DNA of 64,000 nt from Novosphingobium clariflavum (GTDB taxonomy: Bacteria > Pseudomonadota > Alphaproteobacteria > Sphingomonadales > Sphingomonadaceae): positions 1 through 64,000 of the forward strand of contig NZ_JAPCWC010000003.1 in the NCBI RefSeq assembly GCF_026420865.1. The letters are read 5' to 3'. Position 1 is the stretch's first letter. The number at the start of each line of letters is the position of its first letter. Shown piece by piece: positions 52,857-62,916 of the stretch. The notes beneath the pieces are model-generated. The model ran no database searches. It was not told where the DNA came from and saw nothing but the letters and a program-made list of their open reading frames with translations. The translations under genes were made by a program, and so were the position numbers.

Positions 52857-53573
52857 TTAGGTGCCGGCCGCGTAGATGGTCAGGCTGACCTTGGCCCGCT
52901 CGACAAAACCCAGCTTGTGGTAGAGCGAGAGTGCCGCTGCATTGTCGGCGTAGGAATGCAGGATCGGCGTGCGTCCTTCGCCGAGAATGGCGGCGACGAC
53001 GCGGCGCGAAAGCAGTCCTGCAAGTCCGCGTCCCCGCGCGTCGGGATGCGCGCAGACGGCACTGATCTCGATGTAATTGCCGGTGCGGGTGCGCTGGCCG
53101 GCCATCGCAAGGAGGCGCCCATCCTCCTTTAGGCCCCAGAAATCGCCGAGTTCGCCGGTTCGCGTGCCAAACGGACCCGGCTGCGTCAGCGTTGCCAGGT
53201 CGAGCATCTCGGGATGGTCCTGCGGGCCCAGCGGGATGACGCGCGGGTCTTGTGCAGCATGGGCAATGGCGTCCAGCGCGGGGGCGTCGCCCGAAAAGAT
53301 CAATTGCACGCCCAGCGCAGACTTCACGCATTCGATCCCCGGGATCGCGACCGGCTCACCCGGTTGCATCAGCGCCAGCGGGCCGTGAGCGCGGGTGAGG
53401 GCCGCGAAATCGGCGAGGCTCTCGGGAGAAAGGTCGCGAACCGCGGCGAGCGGGCCGATCCCGGGATGGAAGCGGCGGGCACCGCCGGAGCCGATGTCGG
53501 CGCCGAGCGCGAAGCAGGCCTGCTCGCCGGTCAGCGCGGTCCAGAGAAGGCGGTCGAGTTCTGCATTGTCCAT
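52857..53573 (-). CDS. GNAT-family N-acetyltransferase
   Basis: This 238-residue protein carries its GNAT domain in the C-terminal half: motif A as ISAVCAHPDARGRGLAGLLSRRVV and motif B as LHSYADNAAALSLYHKLGFVERA. It transfers acetyl from acetyl-CoA to an unknown amine. The N-terminal half lacks acetyltransferase motifs and may be a second, degenerate GNAT fold. It is convergent with nusG. Confidence 0.88.
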   Translation of the reverse strand: MDNAELDRLLWTALTGEQACFALGADIGSGGARRFHPGIGPLAAVRDLSPESLADFAALTRAHGPLALMQPGEPVAIPGIECVKSALGVQLIFSGDAPALDAIAHAAQDPRVIPLGPQDHPEMLDLATLTQPGPFGTRTGELGDFWGLKEDGRLLAMAGQRTRTGNYIEISAVCAHPDARGRGLAGLLSRRVVAAILGEGRTPILHSYADNAAALSLYHKLGFVERAKVSLTIYAAGT

Positions 53574-53676
53574 GGTCCGGCTCTATGACGGGCCCCCGTT
53601 GCGGCGTGAAGATGTAATTATCCGCCTCTTAACCCTGTTCATGCTAACGCCTTTGGCCATGGGGATATTCGCAAGC

Positions 53677-54768
53677 ATGAAGCGCGGCCTCCAGGGGGAG
53701 GCAACCGGGCCCGGCGGGCGGCTGACGCGGCTTGACGGCCTGCGCGGGCTGGCGGCTTGCGGCGTGGCGCTGCTCTATCATCCGCAGTCGCTGTTCGCGC
53801 CGCAGACCAATGCGACACTGCCCGGTGTGCTGCACTGGTTCCAGCACAGTGGGTGGACGCTCGTAGACCTGTTTTTCCTGATTTCCGGCTACATCTTCGC
53901 GCACGTCTACCTGGTCGAACGTACGCCGGGGCAGGGCTTCGCCTTGCGGCGCGAGACGCTGGGCGGCTTCGCGGTGGCACGGGTGGCGCGGCTTTATCCG
54001 CTGCACCTGGTCATGCTGCTGGTCTGCGCGGTGCTGTTCCTGGGGGCGCAGGGCAATACCCCGCTCGCGTTCATCGCGCACCTGCTCATGTTGCAGGGTT
54101 TTGTCGGCATGGTGGGGCTGAGCTTCGACGGGCCGAGCTGGTCGATCTCGGTGGAATGCGCCTGCTACATTCTCTTCGCGCTCGGCGCTGTGGGCGGGCG
54201 GCGTACGCTCCAGCGGGTAAGTGTGCTGGCGATCCTCGGCGCGCTCCTGCATTTCGCGCTGCAGGGCAGGGCGGGTGGCCCGTGGGTGGGCGACGGTCTG
54301 CCGCGCGGGCTCCTGGGCTTTTTCCTTGGCCAGATGCTGTGGCAGGCACGCGCAAGGCTGCGTCATGCGCCCAGCATGTTGCTGGTCTGCCTGATGGCGA
54401 TCGGCCTTTCGCTTGATATGGGCCACGCCAGTTCAGTGCCGCCGATGAGCCTGCTGGCCTGGCCTTCGGCGCTGCTGCTGGCGCTGCGACTGAAGTTCAT
54501 GGGCTCGGCACCGATGCGCTGGCTTGGCGATCGTTCTTATGCGATCTACCTTGTCCACTGGCCGGTACTGAAGCTGGGCGAGCAGCAGCTGGGGCATGTT
54601 TCCGGCGATTTCACGACCTGGCTGGTGGTCACCGCGGTCTATGCGCTGGTGGTGCTGGTCATCTCCGACTTGTCCTATCGCTGGCTCGAAACCCCTGCGC
54701 GCAAGGCCATTCGCGCGGCCTGGCAGCGGCGGCTGAAGGCAGGGCAGGGCGCGCGGATCGCCGTCTGA
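53677..54768 (+). CDS. Acyltransferase family 3 membrane protein (OafA-like)
   Basis: This protein of about 363 residues has around 10 transmembrane helices. It starts with LTRLDGLRGLAACGVALLYH, which carries the family's R/H region, and includes LVDLFFLISGYIFAHVYL and SFDGPSWSISVE. Such proteins O-acetylate sugars of lipopolysaccharide, exopolysaccharide or antibiotics. The substrate is unknown. ATGs at 53641, 53659 and 53677 are in frame; the last has GGGGA upstream and is preferred with little certainty. Confidence 0.85.
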   Translation: MKRGLQGEATGPGGRLTRLDGLRGLAACGVALLYHPQSLFAPQTNATLPGVLHWFQHSGWTLVDLFFLISGYIFAHVYLVERTPGQGFALRRETLGGFAVARVARLYPLHLVMLLVCAVLFLGAQGNTPLAFIAHLLMLQGFVGMVGLSFDGPSWSISVECACYILFALGAVGGRRTLQRVSVLAILGALLHFALQGRAGGPWVGDGLPRGLLGFFLGQMLWQARARLRHAPSMLLVCLMAIGLSLDMGHASSVPPMSLLAWPSALLLALRLKFMGSAPMRWLGDRSYAIYLVHWPVLKLGEQQLGHVSGDFTTWLVVTAVYALVVLVISDLSYRWLETPARKAIRAAWQRRLKAGQGARIAV

Positions 54769-54962
54769 TTGCGTTATCATGCCGGGACCGGCGACCGCCC
54801 GCGTTTGGGCCCTTTCCTTTTATCCCGATATCGTTTAGGGGCGCGCCCTTCGGAGCGGCCTCGTGCCCCCCGATTCCCTGCGGGAGGATGCCCCGGCGTC
54901 CGTAAGACCGCTAAACATGAGCATCTGCCCGGCAGGTGCGAAAGTGTGAAAGGAGTGGCCAC

Positions 54963-55394
54963 ATGGCCAAGAAGATCGAAGGTTACATCAAGCTGCAGGT
55001 CAAGGCCGGCAGCGCCACGCCGTCCCCGCCGATCGGCCCTGCGCTGGGTCAGCGCGGCGTGAACATCATGGAATTCTGCAAGGCGTTCAATGCCGCCACG
55101 CAGGAGCTCGAAAAGGGCATGCCGATCCCGACCATCATCACGGTCTACGCGGATCGCAGCTTCACGTTCGTCACCAAGACTCCCCCGGCGACCTTCCTCA
55201 TCAAGAAGGCCGTGAACCTGAAGTCGGGCTCGAAGGAGCCGGGCAAGATCAGCGCCGGTACCGTCAAGCGTTCGCAGCTTGCCGAGATCGCCCAGGTCAA
55301 GATGGCCGACCTCAATGCCAACGACATTGAAGCCGCCACCAAGATCATCGAAGGTTCGGCCCGCGCGATGGGCCTCGAAGTGGTGGAGGGCTGA
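54963..55394 (+). CDS. rplK: 50S ribosomal protein L11
   Basis: This is a 143-residue protein: [42 protein letters not shown] and the C-terminal rRNA-binding domain ([41 protein letters not shown]). It is part of the GTPase-associated centre and is needed for RelA activation. AAAGGAG precedes the ATG. It is 4 bp from rplA. Confidence 0.99.
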   Translation: MAKKIEGYIKLQVKAGSATPSPPIGPALGQRGVNIMEFCKAFNAATQELEKGMPIPTIITVYADRSFTFVTKTPPATFLIKKAVNLKSGSKEPGKISAGTVKRSQLAEIAQVKMADLNANDIEAATKIIEGSARAMGLEVVEG

Positions 55395-55398
55395 TTTC

Positions 55399-56100
55399 AT
55401 GGCCAAGGTGACCAAGAAGCAGAAGTCGCTGACCGAAAAGCTCGGCGACAACATGAAGCTCTACCCCGTCGCTGACGCGCTGCAGACCCTGCGCGACCTG
55501 AAGACCACCAAGTTCGACGAAACCGTCGAAGTCGCGATGAACCTGGGCGTCGACCCGCGTCACGCCGACCAGATGGTTCGCGGCATGGTTTCGCTTCCGG
55601 CCGGCACCGGCAAGACCGTTCGCGTTGCCGTGTTCGCCAAGGGCGACAAGGCTGCCGAAGCTCTCGCCGCCGGCGCCGACAAGGTTGGTGCGGAAGACCT
55701 CATGGAAGACATGCAGGCCGGCAACCTCAACTACGACCGCGTCATCGCCACCCCGGACATGATGGGCGTCGTTGGCCGTCTCGGTAAGCTGCTGGGCCCC
55801 AAGGGCCTGATGCCGAACCCGAAGCTCGGCACCGTGACCCCGAACGTCACGCAGGCCGTGAAGGACGCCAAGGGCGGCCAGATCGAGTTCCGCGTCGAGA
55901 AGCAGGGCATCATCCACGCCGGTATCGGCAAGATGTCGTTCTCGGACGCCGACCTGCTGACCAACTTCAGCGCGTTCGTCGATGCGATCGTCAAGGCCAA
56001 GCCCTCGGGCTCGAAGGGCAAGTACGTTCGCAAGATCTCGCTGTCGTCGTCGATGGGCCCGGGCCTCAAGATCGACACCACCGAGATCGCTGGCGTCTGA
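55399..56100 (+). CDS. rplA: 50S ribosomal protein L1
   Basis: This 233-residue protein shows the L1 signature [19 protein letters not shown] and [11 protein letters not shown]. It forms the L1 stalk that moves deacylated tRNA from the E site, and in many bacteria it represses its own operon by binding the leader. The ATG at 55399 follows GGAGGG within the end of rplK. Confidence 0.99.
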   Translation: MAKVTKKQKSLTEKLGDNMKLYPVADALQTLRDLKTTKFDETVEVAMNLGVDPRHADQMVRGMVSLPAGTGKTVRVAVFAKGDKAAEALAAGADKVGAEDLMEDMQAGNLNYDRVIATPDMMGVVGRLGKLLGPKGLMPNPKLGTVTPNVTQAVKDAKGGQIEFRVEKQGIIHAGIGKMSFSDADLLTNFSAFVDAIVKAKPSGSKGKYVRKISLSSSMGPGLKIDTTEIAGV

Positions 56101-56126
56101 TCTTTCAGACTGCGCGAAACGGATAG

Positions 56127-56157
56127 AAGGGCCGGGGGGGAACCTCCGGCCCTTTTT
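56127..56157 (+). terminator. Terminator of the rplK-rplA operon
   Basis: AAGGGCCGG pairs with CCGGCCCTT around a G-rich loop, and T5 follows. It starts 27 bp after the rplA stop. Confidence 0.9.
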
Positions 56158-56296
56158 CTTTGCAATGTGGGCGGCGCAGGCGCAGGGCGTCACGCAGCGG
56201 CGTGGACATTCGCGCATAGAGCCCGGATAGGCGCCGCTTCGGTCGCGGGCGGGCATCGGCCTGCAGCAGCGATGCGGACATCAAGGAAGGATAGAC

Positions 56297-57004
56297 GTGA
56301 CAACAAGCGACGGCGCGCAGCCGAAGCGCATTGACCGGATTCAACAGAACCTGTTGGCCAGTTCCGAGAGGAAAGTCCTCAACTGGCTCTGTGCACGGAT
56401 GCCGGCATGGGTCACTCCCGATATTCTGACCACTATCGGAATGATCGGCGCCCTGATGGTGTTCGGCGGTTATGTCGCGAGCAATCTGGGTGACGGTTGG
56501 CTGTGGGTCTCCATCGCCGGTTATGTCGTCCAGTGGTTCGGGGATTCGCTCGACGGCAGCCTTGCCCGTTTCCGCAAGATCGAGCGTCCGCGCTATGGCT
56601 ATTTCCTCGATCACAGCTGCGACGGTCTGGCGACCACGCTGGTCGTCGTCGGCATCGGGCTGAGCGGTTATGTCCTGCTCGAAGTCGCGCTGATCGCGCT
56701 GGCGGGCTATCTGCTGCTGTCCATCCACGCCTTCCTGTCGGTGCGCGTGCTGGGCGAACTGAAGCTGTCCTATGTCTACGCGGGGCCGACGGAACTGCGA
56801 TTTTTGCTGATCGGCCTGACGCTGGCGATGATCTGGGCGGGATCGCAGCCGGTGCTCTTCGGGGTGCTGACCTACTTCGACATGTTCGTCGGCACGATCG
56901 GTTTGCTGCTGATCGTCTTCTTCGTGCTTCAGACCGCGCGGACGGCGCGCAGGCTGGCGATCGAGGAGCCGGCGGTGGACTGGCGCGCCCGCGAAGGGCG
57001 TTGA
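56297..57004 (+). CDS. CDP-alcohol phosphatidyltransferase
   Basis: This 235-residue membrane enzyme starts with GTG after AAGGAAGG. The family signature is complete: DSLDGSLAR-x8-GYFLDHSCD (about residues 81-105). It has six transmembrane segments. It would join a CDP-activated lipid with an alcohol; the exact product (phosphatidylinositol, -glycerol or other) cannot be told. Confidence 0.88.
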   Translation: MTTSDGAQPKRIDRIQQNLLASSERKVLNWLCARMPAWVTPDILTTIGMIGALMVFGGYVASNLGDGWLWVSIAGYVVQWFGDSLDGSLARFRKIERPRYGYFLDHSCDGLATTLVVVGIGLSGYVLLEVALIALAGYLLLSIHAFLSVRVLGELKLSYVYAGPTELRFLLIGLTLAMIWAGSQPVLFGVLTYFDMFVGTIGLLLIVFFVLQTARTARRLAIEEPAVDWRAREGR

Positions 57005-57115
57005 AACCGGCGTCCTTGCGCCCCCGAAGGGGCGGCTTTTCCGGGGCGGTTCGCATTGGCCCCGGAGCGGCCGCAGGCCGACAGGCCCGCGCAAGGATGA
57101 GGGAAGCCGCGCAGC

Positions 57116-58927
57116 CTATCTGGTGGCCGCGGCGGCTTTCTGAGCAGGGATGAAATCGCGCTCGACCGTAGTGGCCAGGATCGAGAGCGGCAGCAGGCCC
57201 TGCGACAACAGGAAGTCGTGATAGGCCTTGCGGTCGAACGCCGGGCCCAGCGCCTTTTCGGTCTTCACGCGCAGCTGGGCGAGCTGCTCGAAGCCGTAGT
57301 AATAGGAACCAGCCTGGCCCGGCATGCGGAAGGTGTAACGGTCGATCTCCTGATCGGCCATGCCCTTGGACAGTACGACTTCATCGCGCAGCACGCGGCG
57401 GGCGCTGTCGACGTCGATCAGCCCCAGGTTGAGCATCGGGTCGAGCATCGCGCGCGCCTGACGCTGGAGGCGGCCCTGCAAGGCGATGAGCTGCCCTTCG
57501 ACCGGCTCGTAAGGCAGCATCTCGCCTTCAGCATAGAGCGCCCAGCCTTCGGCATTCACGCTGTTGAAGGCATAGAGCGCGCGGGCCAGCGAGACGCCGC
57601 GGTCGACCATGGCGGCGAACTGCAGTTCGTGGCCGGGACGCGCCTCGTGCGCGCTCAGCGTCCAGGTCGCGGCGTCGTAGCCGAAGTCGTCGTAGGCATC
57701 CTCGGCCTTCTGCGAATTGCCGGTGGTGAGGATGAATTCGCCCTGCTCGCCGGTGTTGCCGATGAGGCGCGGCGGGCTCATGTGCGGCGCCGGGATCGCT
57801 GCGGCTTCGGCCGGGGTGGCAAGCCGCATGCGCAGCTGTGAAGTGGGCAGGGTGAGGATGCCTTCGCGGCGGACGATGTCCTCGAGCTGGGCATTCACCT
57901 TGCGATAGCGCGCCTCGACCTGATCGGCGGGGATCACGTTCTTCTTCAGCTCGCGGATCACCGAGGGGTAGTCGGTGGCCTTGAAGCCGAACTTGGCCGC
58001 GACCACCGGGGCCAGCGCCTGCATCTGTGCGCGGGTGACGTAGTAGCCACGCGCGGCGCGGTCGATCAGCTGGCGCGGGTCGATGTCGATACCGAGCTGC
58101 TGGAGATTGAGCGCGTAGACCTGCTCGGGCAGGCGATATTCGGCGCGGGCGGCGGGCAGGACGGTGGCCTGTTCCCACCTGGCGTACTCGGTCAGCTGCT
58201 TATCCAGTTTGGCAAGATCGCCATCGGCGCCCTTGATGCCGAACTTGGTGAAGAGCGCGCGGACGCCCTGGATGTAGGTGGCGGTATTGCCGATGGCCTG
58301 TTCGACGTCGCGGCGATAGGGGCCAAGGTGGCCGTCGCGACTGGCGAGGAACTGGGCCTTGGCGAGTTCGACTGCGGGCTTGGTGCCGGGCTCGCTGCCG
58401 ACATAGCGGCGCAGACGCTCGGCGGCCCTGGCGCGGCGTTCGGGCGGGGTCTGGTCGGAAAGCAGGTCGTTGAAGCCGGAGGCGATCATCTGCGGCAGGT
58501 CGATCCAGTCCATCAGCAAGCGCTTGCGGGTCTGGATCGAATCAATCTGACGCTGGAGATAGGCGGCGAGGATTTCGAGGTCCTGTCGCACCTCGGGCTG
58601 CTGCTCGGCAGAGATGCGGCCCCTGATGTCGGTCAGACGGCCCTGATAGGCGGCCAGCAGGCGGCTGTCGGCATCGAGCGAAAGGTCGGCGACCTTTCCG
58701 TCGAACGCGGTCAGGCCCATCGAGGATGCGTTCTCGGGCATGAAGGCGGCTTCGAGCTGAAGCAGCTTCTGCGTCTCGGCGTCGCTCTTCACCACCCAGG
58801 CTGGCTTGGCGGGCGCGGAGGGCGTGGCGGCGGCGACCGATTGGGCCGAGGCGTGGACGGGGCTGGTCAGCGCGATGGCCATGGCCGCAAGGGCAGGCGC
58901 CACGCGAATAAGCGCAGTTCTGGGCAT
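57116..58927 (-). CDS. DUF885 periplasmic metallopeptidase-like protein
   Basis: This 603-residue protein has a signal peptide ending near ASAQS. The DUF885 domain carries the zinc-like motif HEARPGHELQ and the downstream NAEGWALYAEGEML, with TTGNSQKAED before it. Family members behave as dipeptidyl or carboxypeptidases, but few are characterised. The HExxPGH and E residues suggest an active metal site. Confidence 0.87.
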   Translation of the reverse strand: MPRTALIRVAPALAAMAIALTSPVHASAQSVAAATPSAPAKPAWVVKSDAETQKLLQLEAAFMPENASSMGLTAFDGKVADLSLDADSRLLAAYQGRLTDIRGRISAEQQPEVRQDLEILAAYLQRQIDSIQTRKRLLMDWIDLPQMIASGFNDLLSDQTPPERRARAAERLRRYVGSEPGTKPAVELAKAQFLASRDGHLGPYRRDVEQAIGNTATYIQGVRALFTKFGIKGADGDLAKLDKQLTEYARWEQATVLPAARAEYRLPEQVYALNLQQLGIDIDPRQLIDRAARGYYVTRAQMQALAPVVAAKFGFKATDYPSVIRELKKNVIPADQVEARYRKVNAQLEDIVRREGILTLPTSQLRMRLATPAEAAAIPAPHMSPPRLIGNTGEQGEFILTTGNSQKAEDAYDDFGYDAATWTLSAHEARPGHELQFAAMVDRGVSLARALYAFNSVNAEGWALYAEGEMLPYEPVEGQLIALQGRLQRQARAMLDPMLNLGLIDVDSARRVLRDEVVLSKGMADQEIDRYTFRMPGQAGSYYYGFEQLAQLRVKTEKALGPAFDRKAYHDFLLSQGLLPLSILATTVERDFIPAQKAAAATR

Positions 58928-59118
58928 GATGTGAGAGGCTCCCTGTTATGGGCGTCACTCTTAGGAAGCATGCGGCCCGGCGGCACATTCACCCGACGAG
59001 CGACATACCGATTTCGACGAAGGGCATGGCGCAGGAGCGAGCCATCCCGCCCACGATTGCCAAGCGCTTTCCCGTGCTGTACATGTGTTCAGCATAAGGA
59101 AACGGGAGAGGCAGCCAG

Positions 59119-59967
59119 ATGGCTATCCGCTTTGAAGACATCAAGGACCACATCGGCTCACGCGTGGTCTGGGACGACCGCGCCGACGTATTCACGCCCG
59201 AGGCGGCCAGGGCGATCCGCGCCAAGGTTGAGGAACGCACGGTGGTGGTGTTCCCCGAACTGAACCTGACCGATGCCGAGCAACTCGCAATCACCAACCT
59301 GATGGGCGAGAAGGTGCGCCTGACCGCGCGCAACAATGTCCAGTCGAACGATGAGGACGTCTATCAGGTCACGCTCGACGAGAAGATCAATCCGCAGCCC
59401 GAATATGTGCTGGGCACTTTCTTCTGGCACATGGACGGCATCACCGTGGACATGCCGCCGCCCTTCGCGACGCTGCTGTCCTGTCGCATCGCCCCGGACA
59501 AGGGCGGCGAGACCGAATTCGCCAGTACCTACGCAGCCTATGAAGGCCTGTCGGATGAGGAAAAGGGCGAGCTTGAAGGGATGAAGGCAGTCCACTCGGT
59601 ACGTGCCAGCCTCTCGCCGATTGCCGACGCCATTCCCGAAAAGCACCGGGAGCGGGTGCTGGGAATCGGGCTGGTCAAGGAGCATCCGCTGGTCTGGACG
59701 CACGAGTCCGGACGAAAGTCGCTGGTGATCGGTACGACCGCCGATCACATTGTCGGGATGGAAGTGCCGGCCGGCCGCGCGATGCTGATCCGCTTGCAGG
59801 AATGGGCAGCGCAGCCGGCGTTCTCGCTAAGGCACAAGTGGACCAAGGGTGACTTCGTGATCTGGGACAACACCGGCGCGATGCACCGGGCGATCCCCTA
59901 TGACAAGTCGACCGGACGCATGATGCACCGCACCTCGATCGCCGGGACCGAGGCCGTGGCGGCGTAA
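59119..59967 (+). CDS. TauD/TfdA-family Fe(II)/2-oxoglutarate dioxygenase
   Basis: This 282-residue enzyme has the iron-binding facial triad H104-x-D106 (WHMDG) and H256 (GAMHRA), and an arginine in GRMMHRTS that would bind 2-oxoglutarate. Family members oxidise taurine, 2,4-D and other organic acids. GGGAGAGG precedes the ATG. The substrate is unknown. No sulfonate or transport genes are adjacent. Confidence 0.9.
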   Translation: MAIRFEDIKDHIGSRVVWDDRADVFTPEAARAIRAKVEERTVVVFPELNLTDAEQLAITNLMGEKVRLTARNNVQSNDEDVYQVTLDEKINPQPEYVLGTFFWHMDGITVDMPPPFATLLSCRIAPDKGGETEFASTYAAYEGLSDEEKGELEGMKAVHSVRASLSPIADAIPEKHRERVLGIGLVKEHPLVWTHESGRKSLVIGTTADHIVGMEVPAGRAMLIRLQEWAAQPAFSLRHKWTKGDFVIWDNTGAMHRAIPYDKSTGRMMHRTSIAGTEAVAA

Positions 59968-59982
59968 CGGTCGCGGCCGGAG

Positions 59983-60522
59983 CTACTTCTCCAGCGCCTC
60001 GCGCTGATAGCATTCGACGACGAGGCTGATCGGCGTCCCATCGGGCAGACGCAGCAGCGCCCGGTGCGTGAGGAACGTGCCGGGCGGGCAACCTTCCAGG
60101 CGGCCGTGGCGCGATTCGAGGCGCTCGCGCGTGAAGTGCAGCGGGGCGACGACTTTGCCGAACGGCGTGTCCGTATTGGCCAGCGCGGCGTTCATCGTAT
60201 CGGTCAGCCGCGCGGGCACGAACCAGTTGTGCGCTTCGGAGAGCGTCACCCCGTCGCAGGTCAGGCGCACATGGCGGTAGCCCAGAGGCTGATCGCCGGA
60301 GACTTCCAGCAGCGCGCGGGCATCGGAGGGCAGGGCGGCGTCCTCGCCTTTCACCGGCCTGGCGGTGACCACAGGTGCGTCGGCGCTGCGATGCGCGATG
60401 CACCACTCGCCCAGCGCCGCCGTAGCGCTGTCGTTGCGGGCGAGCAGACGTTCGAACTCCGCCTCTTGCGGCGCGGAGCCGGCAAGGAAGATCGGGGCGA
60501 GGGCGATGAGGCTAGATCCCAC
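59983..60522 (-). CDS. Chorismate lyase-like protein
   Basis: This 179-residue protein has a pattern reminiscent of chorismate pyruvate-lyase-like proteins: GYRHVRLTCDGVTLSEAHNWFVPARLT, NTDTPFGKVVAPLHFTRERL and LRLPDGTPISLVVECYQREAL. If true it would form 4-hydroxybenzoate for ubiquinone. It also has a hydrophobic start (LIALAPIFLAG) that could be a signal. A GTG at 60522 with AAGGCGG upstream is the preferred start and overlaps the cinA-like stop by 11 bp. Confidence 0.6.
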   Translation of the reverse strand: MGSSLIALAPIFLAGSAPQEAEFERLLARNDSATAALGEWCIAHRSADAPVVTARPVKGEDAALPSDARALLEVSGDQPLGYRHVRLTCDGVTLSEAHNWFVPARLTDTMNAALANTDTPFGKVVAPLHFTRERLESRHGRLEGCPPGTFLTHRALLRLPDGTPISLVVECYQREALEK

Positions 60523-61273
60523 CGGGCACGGCCGCCTTGCCCAGCGCGGCCAGCCCTTCGACCAGCGTGCGGGTGCAGGCGGCGAGTTGCTGCGCATCGA
60601 CCGAGCGGATCACGAAGTTGGCACCGGTGCGGCCTTCGCCCCAGAACGGGTAGGAGCCGATCTGGCAGCTTTCGAACGCCTTCTCGGTCTCGCGCAGCAG
60701 GTCCGCCACTTCGCTTTCGCCCACCCAGCAACCGATGGTTTCGGACAGCAGCGGCGCGCCGCCGTCCAGCGTGCCGGTCAGCGCGTCGAGCATGCCCGCG
60801 GTGATGCTGGGCACGCCCGCCATGATGAACACGTTGTCGTAGCGGATGCCCGGCGCGCCGGTGTAACGGTTGGGGATCAGGCTGGCGCCTTCGGGCGTGC
60901 GCGCCATGCGCAGGCGCGCTTCGGTCAGCCCGCCGCGCGTCTCGTAGTAGGTCTCCAGGATCGCACGGGCTTCGGGGTGGACGATCACGGCGACGCCCAG
61001 CGCTTCGGCAATGGCGTCCACGGTGATGTCATCGTGTGTCGGGCCGATGCCGCCGGTGGTGAAGAGATAGTCGTTGCGCGCGCGCAGCAGGTTCACCGCT
61101 TCGACGATGGCGGGCGTATCGTCCGCCACCACGCGCACTTCCTTGAGGCGGATGCCTTGCACCTGCAACCAGGCGGCGACCTGGGCGATGTTCTTGTCGT
61201 GGGTTCGGCCTGAGAGAATCTCGTCACCGATGACGACGAGGGCGGCGGTGTAGATACGCGACGAATCGACCAT
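60512..61273 (-). CDS. CinA/MoaB-type molybdopterin-binding domain protein
   Basis: This 253-residue protein matches the N-terminal domain of competence/damage-inducible protein CinA: AALVVIGDEILSGRTHDKN, VADDTPAIVEAV, DYLFTTGGIGPTHDDIT and IMAGVPSIT. In other bacteria the domain has ADP-ribose or nicotinamide-related pyrophosphatase activity. The C-terminal deamidase domain of full CinA is missing. It is coupled to the downstream gene by an 11-bp overlap. Confidence 0.88.
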   Translation of the reverse strand: MVDSSRIYTAALVVIGDEILSGRTHDKNIAQVAAWLQVQGIRLKEVRVVADDTPAIVEAVNLLRARNDYLFTTGGIGPTHDDITVDAIAEALGVAVIVHPEARAILETYYETRGGLTEARLRMARTPEGASLIPNRYTGAPGIRYDNVFIMAGVPSITAGMLDALTGTLDGGAPLLSETIGCWVGESEVADLLRETEKAFESCQIGSYPFWGEGRTGANFVIRSVDAQQLAACTRTLVEGLAALGKAAVPGGI

Positions 61274-61321
61274 GCGCCATGGCTAGCCGACCCGAAGGAA
61301 CACCGCCACCCGTCGGCGTCG

Positions 61322-62776
61322 TCAATCGTCGGACGGCATGACGATAAACTGCTCCCAGGCACCGTGCGCGCCGGGATCGGCATACGTCGAGACGGCCAGC
61401 TTGCGCTTGCCGAAGGTGGCGACGAACGTGCGATTGACGAAACCGCCGCGCAGTTTCGGCTTGCCCGCCGGTTCGAACGCGGTGAGCGGGCCAAGCGGCG
61501 CCAGGCTTTCGCGATAGTCCTTGCGCACCGCGCCGGAGAAATAGTCCTGGGCGTGGGCGGTGAAGTGTGCGGCCTCGAACTTGCCTGCCACCAGCGCTTC
61601 CAGTTCGGCGCGGGCGTCGGCGGTGCGGGCGGTTTCGCCGCTGTCGAGCGGCAGGTCGCGCGGCATCACGATATCGGCGATTGCGGAGGTGACGGTGCCC
61701 GTCACCGCGCCGAAATCGGCATTGGTGAGCACGACGATGGCCACATCGCTGTCGGGATACATCGTCGCCTGCGAGAGGAAGCCGGTCGATTCGCCGCCGT
61801 GGTTGATGATCCGGCGGCCATCGGCCGTGCGGGTGAAGACGCCGAGCCCATAGGAACTGTTGGTGCCGTCGGCGAGGATCACCGGTGCTTCCTGTTCTTC
61901 CCAGTCGGCGGCGGGCAGCAGGGTGCGGTGGAGGCGGGCGATGTCCCAGCGGGCCAGGTCGGAGGCGGTCATGGAGATCTCGCCGGCAGCCCAGAGCCAG
62001 CCCGAGGCGGGCGGCGTGGCCGCAACCACCGGGCCGAGCGCATAGCGGTGATAGCCCTGCGGGAAACCGGGCTTGTTGGTATCGTCCAGCTTCAGCGGAT
62101 GCAGGCCGAGGGGCTGGAACAGCTCACGCTCGAACTGCTCCCACAGCGGCGCACCGCCGGCCTTTTCCGCGATCAGGCCGGCGACGACATAGCCGGTGTT
62201 CGAATATTGCCAGCGCGTGCCGGGCTTGTAGTCCAGCGGCGCGGTGCCCCAGCGCTTGACGATCTCCTCCGGCTTCACCGCGGTGCGCATGTCGACGAAA
62301 TCGTAGTCCTGCGGCCAGAAGTCGCGCAGGCCCGAGGTGTGCGAGAGCAATTGGCGGATCGTGATCTCGTCCCCGCCGGATACGCCGGCAAGGTACTTGG
62401 AAACCGTGTCGTCCAGCGAGAGCTTGCCCTGATCGCGAAGTTTCAGGATCAGCGCGCCGAGGAACTGCTTGGAGTTGGAGGCGATCTGGTAGGGCTGGTC
62501 GGTGCGCGCGGGCATGTTGTCGCCCGCCTTGCCCCAGGCCCTGGCAAATACGATCTGACCGCCGCGCGCGATGGCGACCTGCGCGGAGGGCACGCCGCTG
62601 TGGGCGAGGGCCTTGGTCACGGCTGCGTCGATGGCCGTTTCCTGCGCCGGCGTGAGCGCGGCACGGGTCGAGGGCACGGCGGCAACGGCCTGCGGCGCAG
62701 GCGCGGCGGCAAGAGTGGTCGGGGCGAGGATGAGGGCGCCGGCAGTGAGCAGGCGGGCAAGGACGGTGCGGTTCAT
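61322..62776 (-). CDS. Secreted serine hydrolase, beta-lactamase (class C-like) family
   Basis: This 484-residue protein has a signal peptide (MNRTVLARLLTAGALILAPTTLAAA). The penicillin-binding fold motifs are present: SxxK at S100-K103 (ASNSKQF), YxN at 191-193 (YSN) and HGG at 326-328 (NHGGES). It may be an esterase, D-aminopeptidase or beta-lactamase; an extra C-terminal domain after 370 argues for a peptidase or esterase rather than AmpC. Confidence 0.88.
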   Translation of the reverse strand: MNRTVLARLLTAGALILAPTTLAAAPAPQAVAAVPSTRAALTPAQETAIDAAVTKALAHSGVPSAQVAIARGGQIVFARAWGKAGDNMPARTDQPYQIASNSKQFLGALILKLRDQGKLSLDDTVSKYLAGVSGGDEITIRQLLSHTSGLRDFWPQDYDFVDMRTAVKPEEIVKRWGTAPLDYKPGTRWQYSNTGYVVAGLIAEKAGGAPLWEQFERELFQPLGLHPLKLDDTNKPGFPQGYHRYALGPVVAATPPASGWLWAAGEISMTASDLARWDIARLHRTLLPAADWEEQEAPVILADGTNSSYGLGVFTRTADGRRIINHGGESTGFLSQATMYPDSDVAIVVLTNADFGAVTGTVTSAIADIVMPRDLPLDSGETARTADARAELEALVAGKFEAAHFTAHAQDYFSGAVRKDYRESLAPLGPLTAFEPAGKPKLRGGFVNRTFVATFGKRKLAVSTYADPGAHGAWEQFIVMPSDD

Positions 62777-62848
62777 GGCGCGACGCTACAGTCCGCGCAG
62801 CCAAACTCAATTGCGATTTCCGCTGCGAATACCGCGCGGGAGCCGGAC

Positions 62849-62879
62849 AAAAAGAAAGGGCCGATCCGAAGACCAGCCC
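62849..62879 (-). terminator. Terminator of sRNA copy A
   Basis: A 9-bp stem (62858-62866 with 62871-62879, two G-U pairs in the RNA) has loop TTCG, then CTTTC-like sequence and five T. Confidence 0.75.
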
Positions 62880-62911
62880 GTAGAAGTTTGGGAGAGGATG
62901 CCTGAAAGGCC
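62849..62911 (-). ncRNA. Candidate sRNA, copy A of three
   Basis: On the minus strand the predicted transcript starts with a small hairpin (GCCT-TTC-AGGC), followed by CATCCTCTCCC, and ends in a stem-loop (62858-62879) with a UUCG loop and a T5 tract (62849-62853). Compared with copies B and C, it is shorter between the C-rich segment and the terminator and carries compensating G-U pairs in the stem. The most diverged of the three. Confidence 0.5.
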
Positions 62912-62916
62912 CGTTC